From Paramacrobiotus metropolitanus (Eukaryota; Tardigrada; Eutardigrada; Parachela; Macrobiotidae), in assembly GCF_019649055.1 (NCBI RefSeq), contig NW_026570237.1, positions 930,001 to 994,000 of the forward strand: a stretch of 64,000 bases of DNA, read 5' to 3'. Below, in pieces: positions 47,748 through 57,943 of the stretch (the first letter of the stretch is position 1; the number at the start of each line of letters is the position of its first letter). The translations under genes and the position numbers were made by a program. The notes beneath the pieces were generated by a model. It worked only from the letters and a program-made list of their open reading frames with translations. It was not told where the DNA came from and did no database searches.

Positions 47748-48256
47748 TCTAATGATAGATCAATGTGATCTATATACGGCAACCAGAACAGAACTGATTC
47801 CGCGTAGTGAGCAATGCTACCTGTATTGCGAACAGCGAAATAACACGCGATGCCGCGTAGCTAATTGCTAACTTTTAAAATTGAAAGTCTGGACTGCAGA
47901 AAATCAACACTGATCGGCGCAGCTCGATCGTAAATCGTAGGCCTTGTCCCGAATTCAAAGCGAATCTCGCTATGGTACGGTTGCTCAACCCCACGAGGTG
48001 GCTGTATGCAGTGGCCACGCCTACAGATACGGTACGCGAAGCCACCTCGCGAGGTGGAGTTGCTGTAACGCAACGAGATTCGCTTCGAATTCGGGACGAG
48101 GCCGTAGAGCCAAATCCACACTGTGCAGCACGTGCACTATGCCGCGCCCACTAACAAACGCAAGCCAATCGTAAGCGAGACACAACACAGACACATAATC
48201 CGATGGCGTAGCGCCTAGCGCCACAGGCGTGAACGCTAGTGATCCCTCGCCTCACA
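47748..48256 (-). repeat. 3' LTR of element B, carrying a 162-bp insertion
   Basis: Matches 62122-62463 over 342 bp with four substitutions, once the foldback element at 47941-48102 and its 5-bp duplication are removed. It is the downstream LTR for the minus-strand element. Confidence 0.9.
47941..48102. mobile_element. 162-bp foldback/MITE element inside the LTR
   Basis: Ends are inverted repeats of about 29 bp with two mismatches (GCCTTGTCCCGAATTC... at the left, the inverse at the right). The interior is also largely self-complementary. It is flanked by CGTAG at 47936-47940 and 48103-48107, and is absent from the sister LTR, so it inserted after element B. A 5-bp duplication fits few DNA transposon superfamilies (for example Transib). 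Family not assigned. Confidence 0.85.
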
Positions 48257-48724
48257 TGCCTCTGGGGGGGATGCCGAGCTCCGTTGAGGCTCAACACTCT
48301 CCAGAATCCACGAAAAGACGACGGTCGCCGGTGTCTGTGCGTGCTCAAAAACATCAAACTCTCTTAATCCATTTTATCACATCAATTCCGTAAAGCACAA
48401 TTTGATTAACACGATGTGAATAAAGAGATCCATTTATAAAAAATACTATCAAATCAACAGTTAAACAGATCAACAGAAGTATTAATCAAAATGTAGACTA
48501 GGATCCTCCATTTCTGACTCGTAAAGGTCACAGGTCCTGTCCACCGTTTTCCGCACTTTGGCCCATTCCGCTCCGTTAAGCAATCCTGCGCATACGTAAT
48601 GCGACTTTTTCATCACAATCCGCTTGAGAATCAGGTGCGTATCAAGTACGACTTAGGAATACTGCTTCATTCTTTTAAATAAGGTGCGTATCAATTGTAC
48701 GACTTAAAAATGAGATCCATAAAG

Positions 48725-49924
48725 TCACGGAGGGACGTCATGCAGACAAGCGTAGTTCGCTTCCTCCCTGGTAAAGGTCATCGCCAGTGCAGCGTTACAT
48801 CTCGACCATTCTGAAAGGTCATCTTGGGAGGCCTCTTGGCAACATTCAGTGCATTCCCATTGTGGTTGCACTCTACGCGGATCCTCGTAGTAGCCGTGTC
48901 CGCAACTCCCAATTCGTTCTTCTGGAGTTAATGTCCTATTTGACTGGGTGACCTTTCCATTGTCTTTTTCCATTTGATCTCTTTGTTCCTGTTCAATTGA
49001 AACTACGCTCCCCTCATCGGAGGATATTTCGATAGCCTCTGGTTCTTTGTTGGATCGGTGACCTTTCAACTGTTCAATGGCCTTGTTGCGGATTTCGCTC
49101 GCAAACATCTGTTCCTCTTCAACTGTTTGTTTTAACGGAATGCGTGACCTTTCATTCTTTTTGTCTTTCCAGATTTTAGTCATCTTTATTCCCAGTGCCT
49201 CTGGTACTGGGATAGGCTTTGCCCACTCCAATCCAGGCACGAGCGATTGTTTCGCTGCAGCTACCGCTTCTTTCTCTATCGCAGCTATCTCTTCAAGCGT
49301 TGGTGACGTTTTGTCATTGGTAGCATTGGTAGCAGATCGTGGTTCGAAAAAATTCGAAGTACGCTCTGGTGCTGGTGACCTTTGATTTCCTTTTTCCAGT
49401 GCCTCTGGTACTGGGATAACTTTTTCTTCATTCCCTTTTCCTTTTGTCTTTTCCGGTGCCTCTGGTACTGTGGTAATTTCAGTTTGTTGCACTTTCATTT
49501 CGTTCTGCTGCACTTTTGTCATTCCCGGTGCCTCTGGTACTGGGATGACCTTTTCTCTTCCCTTTTGTGTCAGCAGTGACCGATTTAACGTATTCTCGAT
49601 TTCCTTATGAAACACTTTCATTTGTTCAAATACCGACAATTCCTTTTGTACCATCTTTTTCTTTTCTTTTCCCGGTGCCTCTGGTACTGGGATTAGCTTT
49701 TTATTAGGAGTTTGGGCATTTCCCGTCTGCTTTACAAGTTCGGTGACCTTTCCGACTTGAATTTTGGCAACTGGTTTTGGGTCATCTTCTTTCTCTTCTT
49801 CTCCTTCATTATCCATTAGTACAAATTTCTTTTCCAAGAAGTCGAATCCCAATAACACCTGTACGTCGTCACACTTCGGTCGGATGTAGAAGGAGTGTTC
49901 GCTAGTCTTTTTTCTTAAGGTCAC
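48725..49924 (-). CDS. Element B: C-terminal protease end plus IPVPEAP-repeat region
   Basis: The first residues after the element C insertion include VQVLLGFDFLEKKFVLMD, the C-terminal LLG.DF motif of a retroviral-type aspartic protease. Then come five spaced copies of (I/T)(P/T)VPEA(P/L) in a Lys/Glu/Gln-rich, probably disordered region. The C-terminus has paired Cys and His residues (SCGHGYYEDP, CTECC). RT would be expected after protease in a normal gypsy element, but none is present. The frame was originally continuous with 55922-56227 before element C inserted. Confidence 0.65.
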   Translation of the reverse strand: MTLRKKTSEHSFYIRPKCDDVQVLLGFDFLEKKFVLMDNEGEEEKEDDPKPVAKIQVGKVTELVKQTGNAQTPNKKLIPVPEAPGKEKKKMVQKELSVFEQMKVFHKEIENTLNRSLLTQKGREKVIPVPEAPGMTKVQQNEMKVQQTEITTVPEAPEKTKGKGNEEKVIPVPEALEKGNQRSPAPERTSNFFEPRSATNATNDKTSPTLEEIAAIEKEAVAAAKQSLVPGLEWAKPIPVPEALGIKMTKIWKDKKNERSRIPLKQTVEEEQMFASEIRNKAIEQLKGHRSNKEPEAIEISSDEGSVVSIEQEQRDQMEKDNGKVTQSNRTLTPEERIGSCGHGYYEDPRRVQPQWECTECCQEASQDDLSEWSRCNAALAMTFTREEANYACLHDVPP

Positions 49925-49930
49925 TGGTGC

Positions 49931-50141
49931 TGTTACGAGTATACATTAGCTTAACTATTAATAATATCTCCTTATATGTGTATCATAGAAGTATCTTTCT
50001 TGCGCCTGCCCTAATCTATTTATATGTGTTTTGGAACTCAGCTCGGCTTATAAAGCGCCGGCTGACATTTGTATCCTTCAGCTTATTCTATCATTAAAGC
50101 TCACAGTAACATCCGCGCCTTTACGAAATAAGCACGTAACA
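49931..50141 (+). repeat. 5' LTR of element C
   Basis: 211 bp. It contains a TATA-like TTATAAAG (about 50050), which reads TTGTAAAG in the 3' LTR, the only difference between the two. The ends are 5-6 bp inverted (TGTTAC/GTAACA). Confidence 0.95.
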
Positions 50142-50367
50142 ACTTGGTGGCTCCGGGGCCGTTGACTGTTTTACTCAGTTAACACGAGTGCCCATGACAA
50201 ATTTTGTTCTTTTTGAAAAAGTATCTTTATATACCGCGATACTTTTGTGACCTTTCCATCATTTATTTACGTATTTTCGGATTACTTGGACACCTTACAA
50301 CCCTCTCCACCAGTGATTGTTATGTCGTAAACCGGTACGTACGCTACGCAGCTAATGTCTCACGCTA

Positions 50368-51803
50368 ATGCCGCAGAAGAAGAAGTCCAGTTCCGGGAAG
50401 AAGAATACTTCTCCAACGACGAATCATCCGCTAGCGAATGTGACGACTCACCAGATCGAACGATTCTTCGAGCAGATTTCTCGCAACAACCCCGGGGTAT
50501 CCACTCGTTCTCGACTCCATTTACCAGCTATACCAATTCACGATCAGTACGCCGCCCTTGAACGAGCAAACCGCCCAGCCAAAGCCCTCCAGCCACGCGA
50601 AGCGAACGAAGCAAACGAAGAGAACGAAAAAGAGGAAGTAGATAATCCACGTCTCTTCTTCGACCCAATACCTGACTCACCGCCTCGTCCAGAAAGTCCA
50701 CCTTATATTCAACCACAAGAAACATCGTTTTTCGAATTACTATCGAAGCGATACCGGGATTTTAACAACAAAATGGCGAAAGAAGAGGACACGCTCGTTA
50801 ACCACGCAAACGCCATCCGTGCGCAAATGGCTGCAACCGACTACTTACAACGACAACTGAATGAAATTCGCGGTTTAGCAGAGAACGGTGCCGGTGCAAC
50901 TGACATCATTAAAGGTATTTCTGAGACGCATAAGAAGAAAGTGCCAACTAAAGAATTACCGCAGTTTGCAAACAAAGAAGATGAAGATTTTGAAGACTGG
51001 TTGTTAAAGTACGAGATTTGCATTAAACAGCACGACTGGACTAATGAAGACGCAATCGGTAATCTGTACCGTGCATTCAATGGAACTGCCCTGCGCATAT
51101 ACAACACGCTGCCTGCTGAAGGGACATGGACAGAAATGAAGAAACTGCTACGCGATGCCTTCGCCAAACAGCTGTTTGACTACGACTTGGCTAAAGACAC
51201 CAAGCGCTCGCTGACGTACGCTGGTAATCCAAACGACTACTACGCCAATGTCATGCGATACCTCAATTCTATTTCTGACTCGCCGACCGAACGCGAAGTC
51301 GTGAATAAGCTGTTCGATGGGCTGCCACCGCAGCTGAAGTCAGGATTCGTGAGCAATATGCCATCTACGCCGAATGAATTCCTCATTAAGCTGAAAGAGG
51401 TAGTGAGAGAAAGCATACCAGAATAAGCAGTGGGAGAGAAGTTGCCGACTGTGTGAAGAATCCTGTCATTGCCGCCTTATTCAATAACAGCGCTGATTCA
51501 CGTCACAGCAATCCTAATATGGACGATCGTTTAACTGCCATTGAAAGAGCGATTGAGAGGATGACACTGAGCGGATCCAGACCATATATGAACCGTCGTT
51601 TCGGCAGAGGAGGAAGAGAAACTTTAGAGGACAGAGAGGATACACACGAAAGTTCTGCAACTACTGCAAGCGTACCAATCACACCATTGAAGAATGCCGG
51701 CAACGAAATAAAAATAATCAAGGCCAAAGAAATATCCAGCCGTCGTATGCCAGTATGCTGCATCCGCCAACTGTTCATGCACTGCCGGCTCCGCAATATT
51801 TAA
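50368..51803 (+). CDS. Element C Gag (frame breaks near 51.43 and 51.62 kb)
   Basis: The N-terminal part (50368-51426) is hydrophilic, then a gypsy Gag capsid-like region (ELPQFANKEDEDFEDWLLKY, LPAEGTWTEMKKLL). After a stop at 51426 the frame resumes with ERAIERMTL. A further one-base shift gives the zinc knuckle FCNYCKRTNHTIEECRQRN (C-x2-C-x4-H-x4-C, about 51657-51700). The product would package element RNA in virus-like particles. Confidence 0.8.
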
Positions 51804-51836
51804 ACTGAATACACAGCTTCCCTGGCTCACGAAGCT

Positions 51837-53225
51837 GTGGATCGTAAGTCACTAATACCTATCTGTCATTTCTATACAGGCGCATTATCATTTAACTCTT
51901 TCATTAACAATGAGCCACTCATCGCTATAATAGACACTGGGTCTGGTATTTCTTTAATTAGTGATCGTGTTGCATCAAAGTATTTATTTACTCGTATGAC
52001 TTATAATGGACCTTCACTTGGGACTGTCTCTAATACAGTAGTGCAACCAATAGAAGCATGCCGCATGGACATTCAACTTTTAGGATTTAATGCCGAATTA
52101 ACTGTAGCAATCCTACATAATTTTCCTTTTGATTTATTATTGGGCAATGATTATTTAATTACTACACCGTTTCTATTAAGTTTTGCAGATAGCCAGCTGG
52201 TCAACCCGGAGAATCAAGAATCAATTCCTGTCGCCTGCGTACGCATACCCACTTCATACAGTATATTGCCTAGTCCAACCTTGAACTTTCGTGGCCCTGA
52301 ATCGACATTAAGCGCGCAACCTTCCATCAACAATGCCGGTTCAGCCGTGAACGTTCATCGTACACTGGATACAAGCCGGAATAAGTCTGCAGCTCCCGTT
52401 CCCGGCCTTGCCAACATGGCAGCACGTGCACGTACAGATATACAAGTGGATCCACATACAGAATTTAAAGATGAAAAGTTTATTAGCCCAACAGACTTGC
52501 TACAAAATGGCTCTCCGGAATCACAAGACGTTTCCATAGAAGAATTTTCTAATCAATTTAATTTCGGCAAAGATATGTCCCAGTCCCAACGTCATCAGAT
52601 GCTTCAATTACTCTATAAGTACCGTACACTATTCCCCTCGAAAGAAAAGAAAGTTGGAAGAACCAACAAAATCAAGCACGTTATTGACACCGGATCAAAC
52701 CCCTGTGCATCAAGCCTTACGACGCCATGCCCTTGGCAACGCGAATTCATCAACCAGCAAGTGAAACAATGGATAGAAGAAAAGATAATAACTCCATGCA
52801 ACTCCGAATGGGCGTGTAACATTGTTCTAGTCCCGAAGAAGGATAAAGAGCTCCGTCTCTGTATCGACTTCCGTGCCATTAATTCAATCACGAAGAAAGA
52901 TTTGTATCCCCTTCCAAGAATTGACGATTGTTTAGACGTACTACAAGGATCAAAGTGGTTTACCGGCCTGGATCTCCTTTCAGGATACCTGCAAGTTGAA
53001 ATGCATGAAGACTCGAAAGACAAGACAGCCTTTTTAACACCAGAAGGACTTTACAGATTCGAAGTTATGCCGTTTGGACTCTGTAATGCCCCGGCTACAT
53101 TCTCACGTCTAATGGACAGCATACTTAAAGATTTCAAGTTCAAGTTCGTCATTGTTTACCTTGACGATGTTCAAGTATACAGCCCTTCGTTCGAAGCTCA
53201 TCTGGAACACCTGGAAAAGTTCTAA
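51837..53225 (+). CDS. Element C protease and reverse transcriptase (N part)
   Basis: The aspartic protease active site IIDTGSGISLIS is near residue 32, with DLLLGNDYLI downstream. RT follows with LCIDFRAINSITKKDLYPLP, PFGLCNAPATFSRLM and the catalytic YLDD box (IVYLDDVQVYS, about 53.16 kb). The reading frame stops at 53225 through one missing base in GAAAAGTTCTAATG and resumes at once. Confidence 0.9.
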   Translation: MDRKSLIPICHFYTGALSFNSFINNEPLIAIIDTGSGISLISDRVASKYLFTRMTYNGPSLGTVSNTVVQPIEACRMDIQLLGFNAELTVAILHNFPFDLLLGNDYLITTPFLLSFADSQLVNPENQESIPVACVRIPTSYSILPSPTLNFRGPESTLSAQPSINNAGSAVNVHRTLDTSRNKSAAPVPGLANMAARARTDIQVDPHTEFKDEKFISPTDLLQNGSPESQDVSIEEFSNQFNFGKDMSQSQRHQMLQLLYKYRTLFPSKEKKVGRTNKIKHVIDTGSNPCASSLTTPCPWQREFINQQVKQWIEEKIITPCNSEWACNIVLVPKKDKELRLCIDFRAINSITKKDLYPLPRIDDCLDVLQGSKWFTGLDLLSGYLQVEMHEDSKDKTAFLTPEGLYRFEVMPFGLCNAPATFSRLMDSILKDFKFKFVIVYLDDVQVYSPSFEAHLEHLEKF

Positions 53226-53617
53226 TGAAATTTCTCGACGCAAACCTGATGCTCAAGCCCTCAAAATGCCACTTTGGATGCAATAAACTCAACTTCCTTG
53301 GACATACTGTAACACCTGATGGAATTTCTCCTGATGCCAATAAAGTAGCAACTATACAGAAGTTTCCCGTGCCGACAGACTTAAAGACACTGCGATCGTT
53401 TCTGGGCGCTGCCAATCATTATCGGAAATTTATTAAAGATTTTTCCCTTATTGCCAATCCTTTGAACCGCCTTACTCAGAAAGACCAACCATTCCGGTGG
53501 ACCGATGAACAACAAGTTGCCTTTGAATCTCTTAAAAGAAATTGGTCAGCAAGCCTCTCCTGGCACACTTCGACCCGAATAAGAATCTCATTTTGGAAAC
53601 AGACGCCTCAATGCTAG
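53225..53617 (+). CDS. Element C RT thumb / connection (frame continuation)
   Basis: Continues RT: KPSKCHFGCNKLNFLGHTVT and the typical LRSFLGAANHYRKFI thumb motif. It goes out of frame near 53.54 kb (one-base shift by AAAAGAAATT), where the RNase H frame takes over. Confidence 0.85.
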   Translation: MKFLDANLMLKPSKCHFGCNKLNFLGHTVTPDGISPDANKVATIQKFPVPTDLKTLRSFLGAANHYRKFIKDFSLIANPLNRLTQKDQPFRWTDEQQVAFESLKRNWSASLSWHTSTRIRISFWKQTPQC

Positions 53618-54645
53618 GACTTGGCGCAGTACTCAACCAAGTGGACAACAACGGAAATGTTCAGCCAATAGCCTATGCCTCAAGAAGCCTCACCGCATCA
53701 GAAAAGAACTATTCCACGACCGAACAAGAGCTTGCCGCCGTAGTTTTTGCCGTAGAAATTTTTCACCCTTACGTCGGAAACCCTGGAAAGACCTTCGACA
53801 TAATAACGGATCACAACGCCTTAACTGGACTACTGAAAGCGAAAAACCCAACTGGACGACTAGCCCGATGGATCCTAAGATTACGCCCCTACAACATGCG
53901 AATTGGATACAGACCTGGAAAAGTTAATAATATGGCCGACTGTTCGTCAAGATTTCCTTATGACGCAATAGACGTCCCACCTGAACACCAGCTATCTACA
54001 CCTTTATTTTTCCTAGAATCTTTTAACATCGCCTTAATGCAACAGCAAGACTCGTATTGTTCAAAGATTATCGACACTCTCCGTGGAGATACGACAACAC
54101 TAAATTACCGCCAGAAAAGAGTGCACTTTGTAATCAAGAACGACATCCTTTATCGTATTGTTTTCCGTGACAACAGAATGAATTTTCTCCTGGTTGTACC
54201 TGCCGCACTACAACAGACAGTACTCAAGAACGCTCACGACACCTCCGGACACTTTGGAGTTTCCCGTACTTACGAAAGAATTCATCAAAAGTATTATTGG
54301 ACAAACTGCATTAAAGATGTTTTTCAATATGTAACTTCGTGCAAGTCCTGCCAGATTTCGAAGTCGCCGAATAGTAAACCTTCTGGATACTTACAACCTC
54401 TACCAGTTTCAGGACCATTCAATACCGTTGGAATCGACTATCTTGGACCGTTTACAACAAGTTCTAAAGGAAACGCCTACCTCATCGTGGCAATAGACCA
54501 CCTAACGAAATGGGTTGAAGCGAAAGCTGTCCGCTCCGCAACCGCCTCGAACGCCGCACATTTTTTAATTGATTTTATAGTTTACCGCCATGGAATACCT
54601 AAAAGACTCCTTTCCGACCGTGGAAACACTTCGTCAACTCCCTAA
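53542..54645 (+). CDS. Element C RNase H and integrase (N part)
   Basis: RNase H residues: LETDASMLGLGAVL, TEQELAAVVFAVE, ITDHNALTGLL. It ends with ADCSSRFP, typical of the RNase H-integrase junction. The integrase zinc domain is H2C2 (HDTSGHFG ... CKSCQISK). The core has GIDYLGPF with the first catalytic Asp and LLSDRG with the second. It stops early through one missing A in GGAAAC. Confidence 0.9.
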   Translation: MVSKPLLAHFDPNKNLILETDASMLGLGAVLNQVDNNGNVQPIAYASRSLTASEKNYSTTEQELAAVVFAVEIFHPYVGNPGKTFDIITDHNALTGLLKAKNPTGRLARWILRLRPYNMRIGYRPGKVNNMADCSSRFPYDAIDVPPEHQLSTPLFFLESFNIALMQQQDSYCSKIIDTLRGDTTTLNYRQKRVHFVIKNDILYRIVFRDNRMNFLLVVPAALQQTVLKNAHDTSGHFGVSRTYERIHQKYYWTNCIKDVFQYVTSCKSCQISKSPNSKPSGYLQPLPVSGPFNTVGIDYLGPFTTSSKGNAYLIVAIDHLTKWVEAKAVRSATASNAAHFLIDFIVYRHGIPKRLLSDRGNTSSTP

Positions 54646-55588
54646 TGGATAATTTATTAAATTACCTGGGCATAGAACACGCAACTACGACAGCATATCA
54701 TCCCCAGACGAATGGATTAACCGAAAGAATGAACCGTACCATCAGCGTTGCAATTTCTCATTACGTCAGCTCTAATCACCGCGATTGGGATGCTTTTATA
54801 CCTTCATTAGTTTGGTGCATCAATACATCAAAGAACGAAACTACAAAATTTTCACCTTTTGAACTCCTATACGGACGTCAACCTGTTTTTCCCTTCGACC
54901 TTCAAATGCAATACGATGGATTACACGAAATTCAAAATATCCCGCAATACGTGGATACAGTACATAAATGGTTGAAATCAGCACAAGAATTAGCCAAACT
55001 TCGTATCAACTCAGCACACGACAAGAATGCGCCGCGTTACAACGAACAACATGTTCAGACAGAATTTTCACCTGGAGATTTAGTTTTACTATGGACACCG
55101 CCTAAACTTCTTAACGACATGGATCAGCCAATCACCAGTAAGAATAAATTAACTACGAAACTTTTAAAGAATTGGCATGGACCGTGGGAAATCATCGAAC
55201 AAACTTCTCCTGTCAACTATAAAATAAGAAACCGCAATGGACGAAAAAGATTGATACTGTACATGTTGACCGCCTGCGAAAGTTCAACGAAAGAATCAAC
55301 CCGGATACGGAAGAGTTTGATGAAATAATTTATTTGGCTAATAAGCCTAAAGAATCAGCAGACGACAATTTTCCTTTAAATTTTTCTTCTAATGACGATA
55401 GTCAGGATTTTATTTTCAGTAACGATGACCCAAATTTACCGGAAGATAATAATCCGCTTGGACATAACACCCTTGACCATGAAAGGCAACCGGACGATAC
55501 GAATAACCCGCAACCACGATATAACATGCGGAAGCGAAAGCCAAAGGAGGGAGGAAGCCGAAATAATTTTATTTTCAATTTTCTTTGA
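54645..55588 (+). CDS. Element C integrase C-terminal part and tail
   Basis: Continues the integrase: TTTAYHPQTNGLTERMNRTI carries the catalytic Glu, and SPFELLYGRQPVFP follows. The C-terminal barrel-like region has FSPGDLVLLWTP and LKNWHGPWEI. One more frame shift (AAAAAG near 55.25 kb) joins it to an acidic tail ending at 55588. No chromodomain or envelope gene is seen. Confidence 0.85.
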
Positions 55589-55643
55589 ATTTTATTTTCA
55601 TTTTATTTTCGTTAATTTCTTAAGCTGCGGACAGCTTAATTTT

Positions 55644-55864
55644 AAGAAGGAAGTGTTACGAGTATACATTAGCTTAACTATTAATAATATCTCCTTATAT
55701 GTGTATCATAGAAGTATCTTTCTTGCGCCTGCCCTAATCTATTTATATGTGTTTTGGAACTCAGCTCGGCTTGTAAAGCGCCGGCTGACATTTGTATCCT
55801 TCAGCTTATTCTATCATTAAAGCTCACAGTAACATCCGCGCCTTTACGAAATAAGCACGTAACA
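55644..55864 (+). repeat. Polypurine tract and 3' LTR of element C
   Basis: AAGAAGGAAG (55644-55653) primes plus-strand synthesis in such elements. The LTR occupies 55654-55864 and matches the 5' LTR at 210 of 211 positions. Confidence 0.93.
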
Positions 55865-55921
55865 GTGCTACACAGTAATGTGTCACCAGGAATCCTGACG
55901 TTCCGCTAATTCCGTTTATCT

Positions 55922-56227
55922 TCACCAGACTGTCAGGTGGCAATGGGAGCATATGAAGTCCATTCTCTCACAAAACGGTTTGCTGATCAGCGACGTCTCG
56001 GCGCCGGTGTCCAGCATTGCGTTGACCTTTATGTCTCCCACTTTCACTTCGTGTGTACATGCTTCGATTCTCTTGGGTAATTTTCCATTTTGAATCTTCA
56101 ACGTGTGAATCTTACATTTCACAGAGATTAGCGATACAGGTCCCGGATCCATATCAGGAAGCACTTGCCCTTTCGCTGAAGTGCTGTGACCTTTCAGTAT
56201 TTCGCTTATCAATCCTGTGTGGGACAT
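55922..56227 (-). CDS. Element B aspartic protease, N part (frame break near 55.95 kb)
   Basis: Contains NAMLDTGAETSLISKPFCERM, with the DTG active site at about 55995-56012 and the surrounding strand pattern of a retroelement protease. The frame then breaks by one base. In the shifted frame it reads on towards the element C insertion point and would meet the LLGFDF motif at 49.8 kb. Upstream it includes KGHSTS, one of the encoded AGGTCA sites. Element C therefore disrupted a protease gene. Confidence 0.7.
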   Translation of the reverse strand: MSHTGLISEILKGHSTSAKGQVLPDMDPGPVSLISVKCKIHTLKIQNGKLPKRIEACTHEVKVGDIKVNAMLDTGAETSLISKPFCERMDFICSHCHLTVW

Positions 56228-56254
56228 CAGTTCGGATGTCGTAAAATTGTCTTT

Positions 56255-57943
56255 TTAATTAAAATTGTCTCGAGTCATTTTAATCGTTCCTTTTACAGCC
56301 GTTTCATCTGTAGTGGCCTTTTCAACAGTGTGCACTTGCTCATTCGCTATTGTGCTGGTCGTGTGACCTTTAGTCACTTCAGTTATCATCTGATACAGCG
56401 TTTCCTCTTTCTGTTCGTCTTTACTCTTATCTTGTAACTTCTCAATGACTTCGTTTGTTATCTGGTCAGCTCTCTTCAGTTCATACGCTTCGCTGTCTCT
56501 TATCTCATCCGGTGACCTTTCATACCATATGACATTGACCATGTCATATCCCTTTTGAGTCATCCATTCGATCACCTTCGCCGATACTTCGTTGTTCGTT
56601 TTCGTTGGGTCAATTTGCGAGGACATTCCATCTGTTCTGGCTGGTGACTTGTCGTTGGCATCCGCAACCTTTTGCAATGCTTGCGATAAACCCCATGACC
56701 TCTCAATTACACTACTCTGTTCCGTTTGCGCCATCTCGTTTGACCTTCCTTTCTGTTCATTTTGCGCTAAGTCCTGTGACCTCTCATTGCGCTGAATGAC
56801 AAATCCGCCGCCTGCCAACTGTTGTATGGTAACTTTTTCTCCATAATTCAACGGTTTATCCTTTGGCGGTGCGTTTCGCAAATCTTTCATATCGGCGAGT
56901 GCCTTCTTGTATTCAGTTTCGTCGAATACTGGGACTGGGTTCGGTGACCTTTGCGCTGGTTTCCCGGTAACCAACTCTTCTAATCTTTTCCTCTCATGTT
57001 GCGTTCGCAATTCTCGCATGTCCCAGTAGTCTTCTTGTGACATTCCCGCTTTTTGCTTTGCTTTCGGCGTTACCGGTATCCACATCCCGTGATTCCCTTT
57101 TGGTCTGTAAGTCACTTTGTGCCACATTTCCTTCTGTTGCAGCGTTACTGCATCCACAAGTGAGTCGTCGGAGTTCTGTCGTGCTGGTTCGCTATTCTTT
57201 TGCTGCGCTGTTCGCAGTGTCAAGTCAGTTTCTTGACCTTTTACACCTTTAGCGTTCGCACTCGCTCCTTGACCTTTCACTTGGACTTTTCCTACGGATG
57301 GTGACCTTTCGTCTTTACTGCCCGTTATGTCGTTCCGCTCAACGTCTCCATCTTCCAAACAACTGCAGAATCTTGGTCGGATCTCCGTCTCTATATATCC
57401 CATTACTTGGCAGTTGCAACATGGTTCTACCTCCGGCTGCCGTTTATTCGCAATATCTTTTTGCGGTGGTGACCTTTGGTCATTCCCCTTGTTATTTTCT
57501 GCCACGTATTTTCGAAATTTCGCATGTTGCTCATTTTCTTCTTGCGCAGTACCATTCTGCGACTTCTTTTGGTTCAGCAGTGCCTGTTGAATCTTCGCAT
57601 TTCGTTGTGCGCGTCGTTGCGCTAACACTTCTTCGCTACAATACGGTGACCTTTCGTTTTGCTGTACTTTTTGCATTGTCGCGCTACCGTCACGACAATT
57701 CCCACTCGCAGTACCATTCTGCGATGACCTTTGGCCCCGTTGCGCGTTTCCTCTCGCAGTACCATTCTGCGGTGACCTTTGCTTTTGCTGCTGTGACGGT
57801 ATCCGTATAACCGCTCCATTTTCTTTTTGCATTGACGGCATCCATATAGCCGTTTCATCTTTTTTTTGCAATGGCGGCATCCATATAGCCGTTTCATTTT
57901 GCTGTGACGGCATCCATATAGCCGTCGCCCTTGTCACGTTCAC
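56255..57943 (-). CDS. Element B repeat-rich Gag-like linker protein (562 aa)
   Basis: No catalytic domain. Near the N-terminus are tandem copies of a short unit with (A/V)I(W/R)(M/I)P (57.78-57.94 kb, about 39-bp period at DNA level). Then come repeats of SQNGT and at least eight ERSP/QRSP tetrapeptides, each encoded by an (A)AAGGTCACC site. The rest is Gln/Lys/Glu-rich and probably disordered. It lies between the nucleocapsid region and the protease. Function unknown. Confidence 0.55.
   Translation of the reverse strand: MNVTRATAIWMPSQQNETAIWMPPLQKKDETAIWMPSMQKENGAVIRIPSQQQKQRSPQNGTARGNAQRGQRSSQNGTASGNCRDGSATMQKVQQNERSPYCSEEVLAQRRAQRNAKIQQALLNQKKSQNGTAQEENEQHAKFRKYVAENNKGNDQRSPPQKDIANKRQPEVEPCCNCQVMGYIETEIRPRFCSCLEDGDVERNDITGSKDERSPSVGKVQVKGQGASANAKGVKGQETDLTLRTAQQKNSEPARQNSDDSLVDAVTLQQKEMWHKVTYRPKGNHGMWIPVTPKAKQKAGMSQEDYWDMRELRTQHERKRLEELVTGKPAQRSPNPVPVFDETEYKKALADMKDLRNAPPKDKPLNYGEKVTIQQLAGGGFVIQRNERSQDLAQNEQKGRSNEMAQTEQSSVIERSWGLSQALQKVADANDKSPARTDGMSSQIDPTKTNNEVSAKVIEWMTQKGYDMVNVIWYERSPDEIRDSEAYELKRADQITNEVIEKLQDKSKDEQKEETLYQMITEVTKGHTTSTIANEQVHTVEKATTDETAVKGTIKMTRDNFN

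Larger units (their letters stand above)
49931..55864 (+). mobile_element. Young Ty3/gypsy LTR retrotransposon C inserted in element B
   Basis: LTRs 49931-50141 and 55654-55864, each 211 bp (TGTTACG...CGTAACA), differ at one position. The target duplication is GTGC (49927-49930 and 55865-55868). A polypurine tract AAGAAGGAAG (55644-55653) abuts the 3' LTR. The sequence after the 5' LTR begins ACTTGGTGGCTCC; its primer tRNA was not recognised. It encodes Gag, protease, RT, RNase H and integrase on the plus strand. At least six single-base frame breaks interrupt the ORFs, several in homopolymers. With 99.5% identical LTRs these are more easily read as sequencing indels than as decay. Confidence 0.93.

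Noticed and set aside
57298-57810. 170-codon plus-strand ORF in element B
   Set aside because: Antisense to the repeat-rich element B protein; the repeats and AGGTCA sites keep several frames open.
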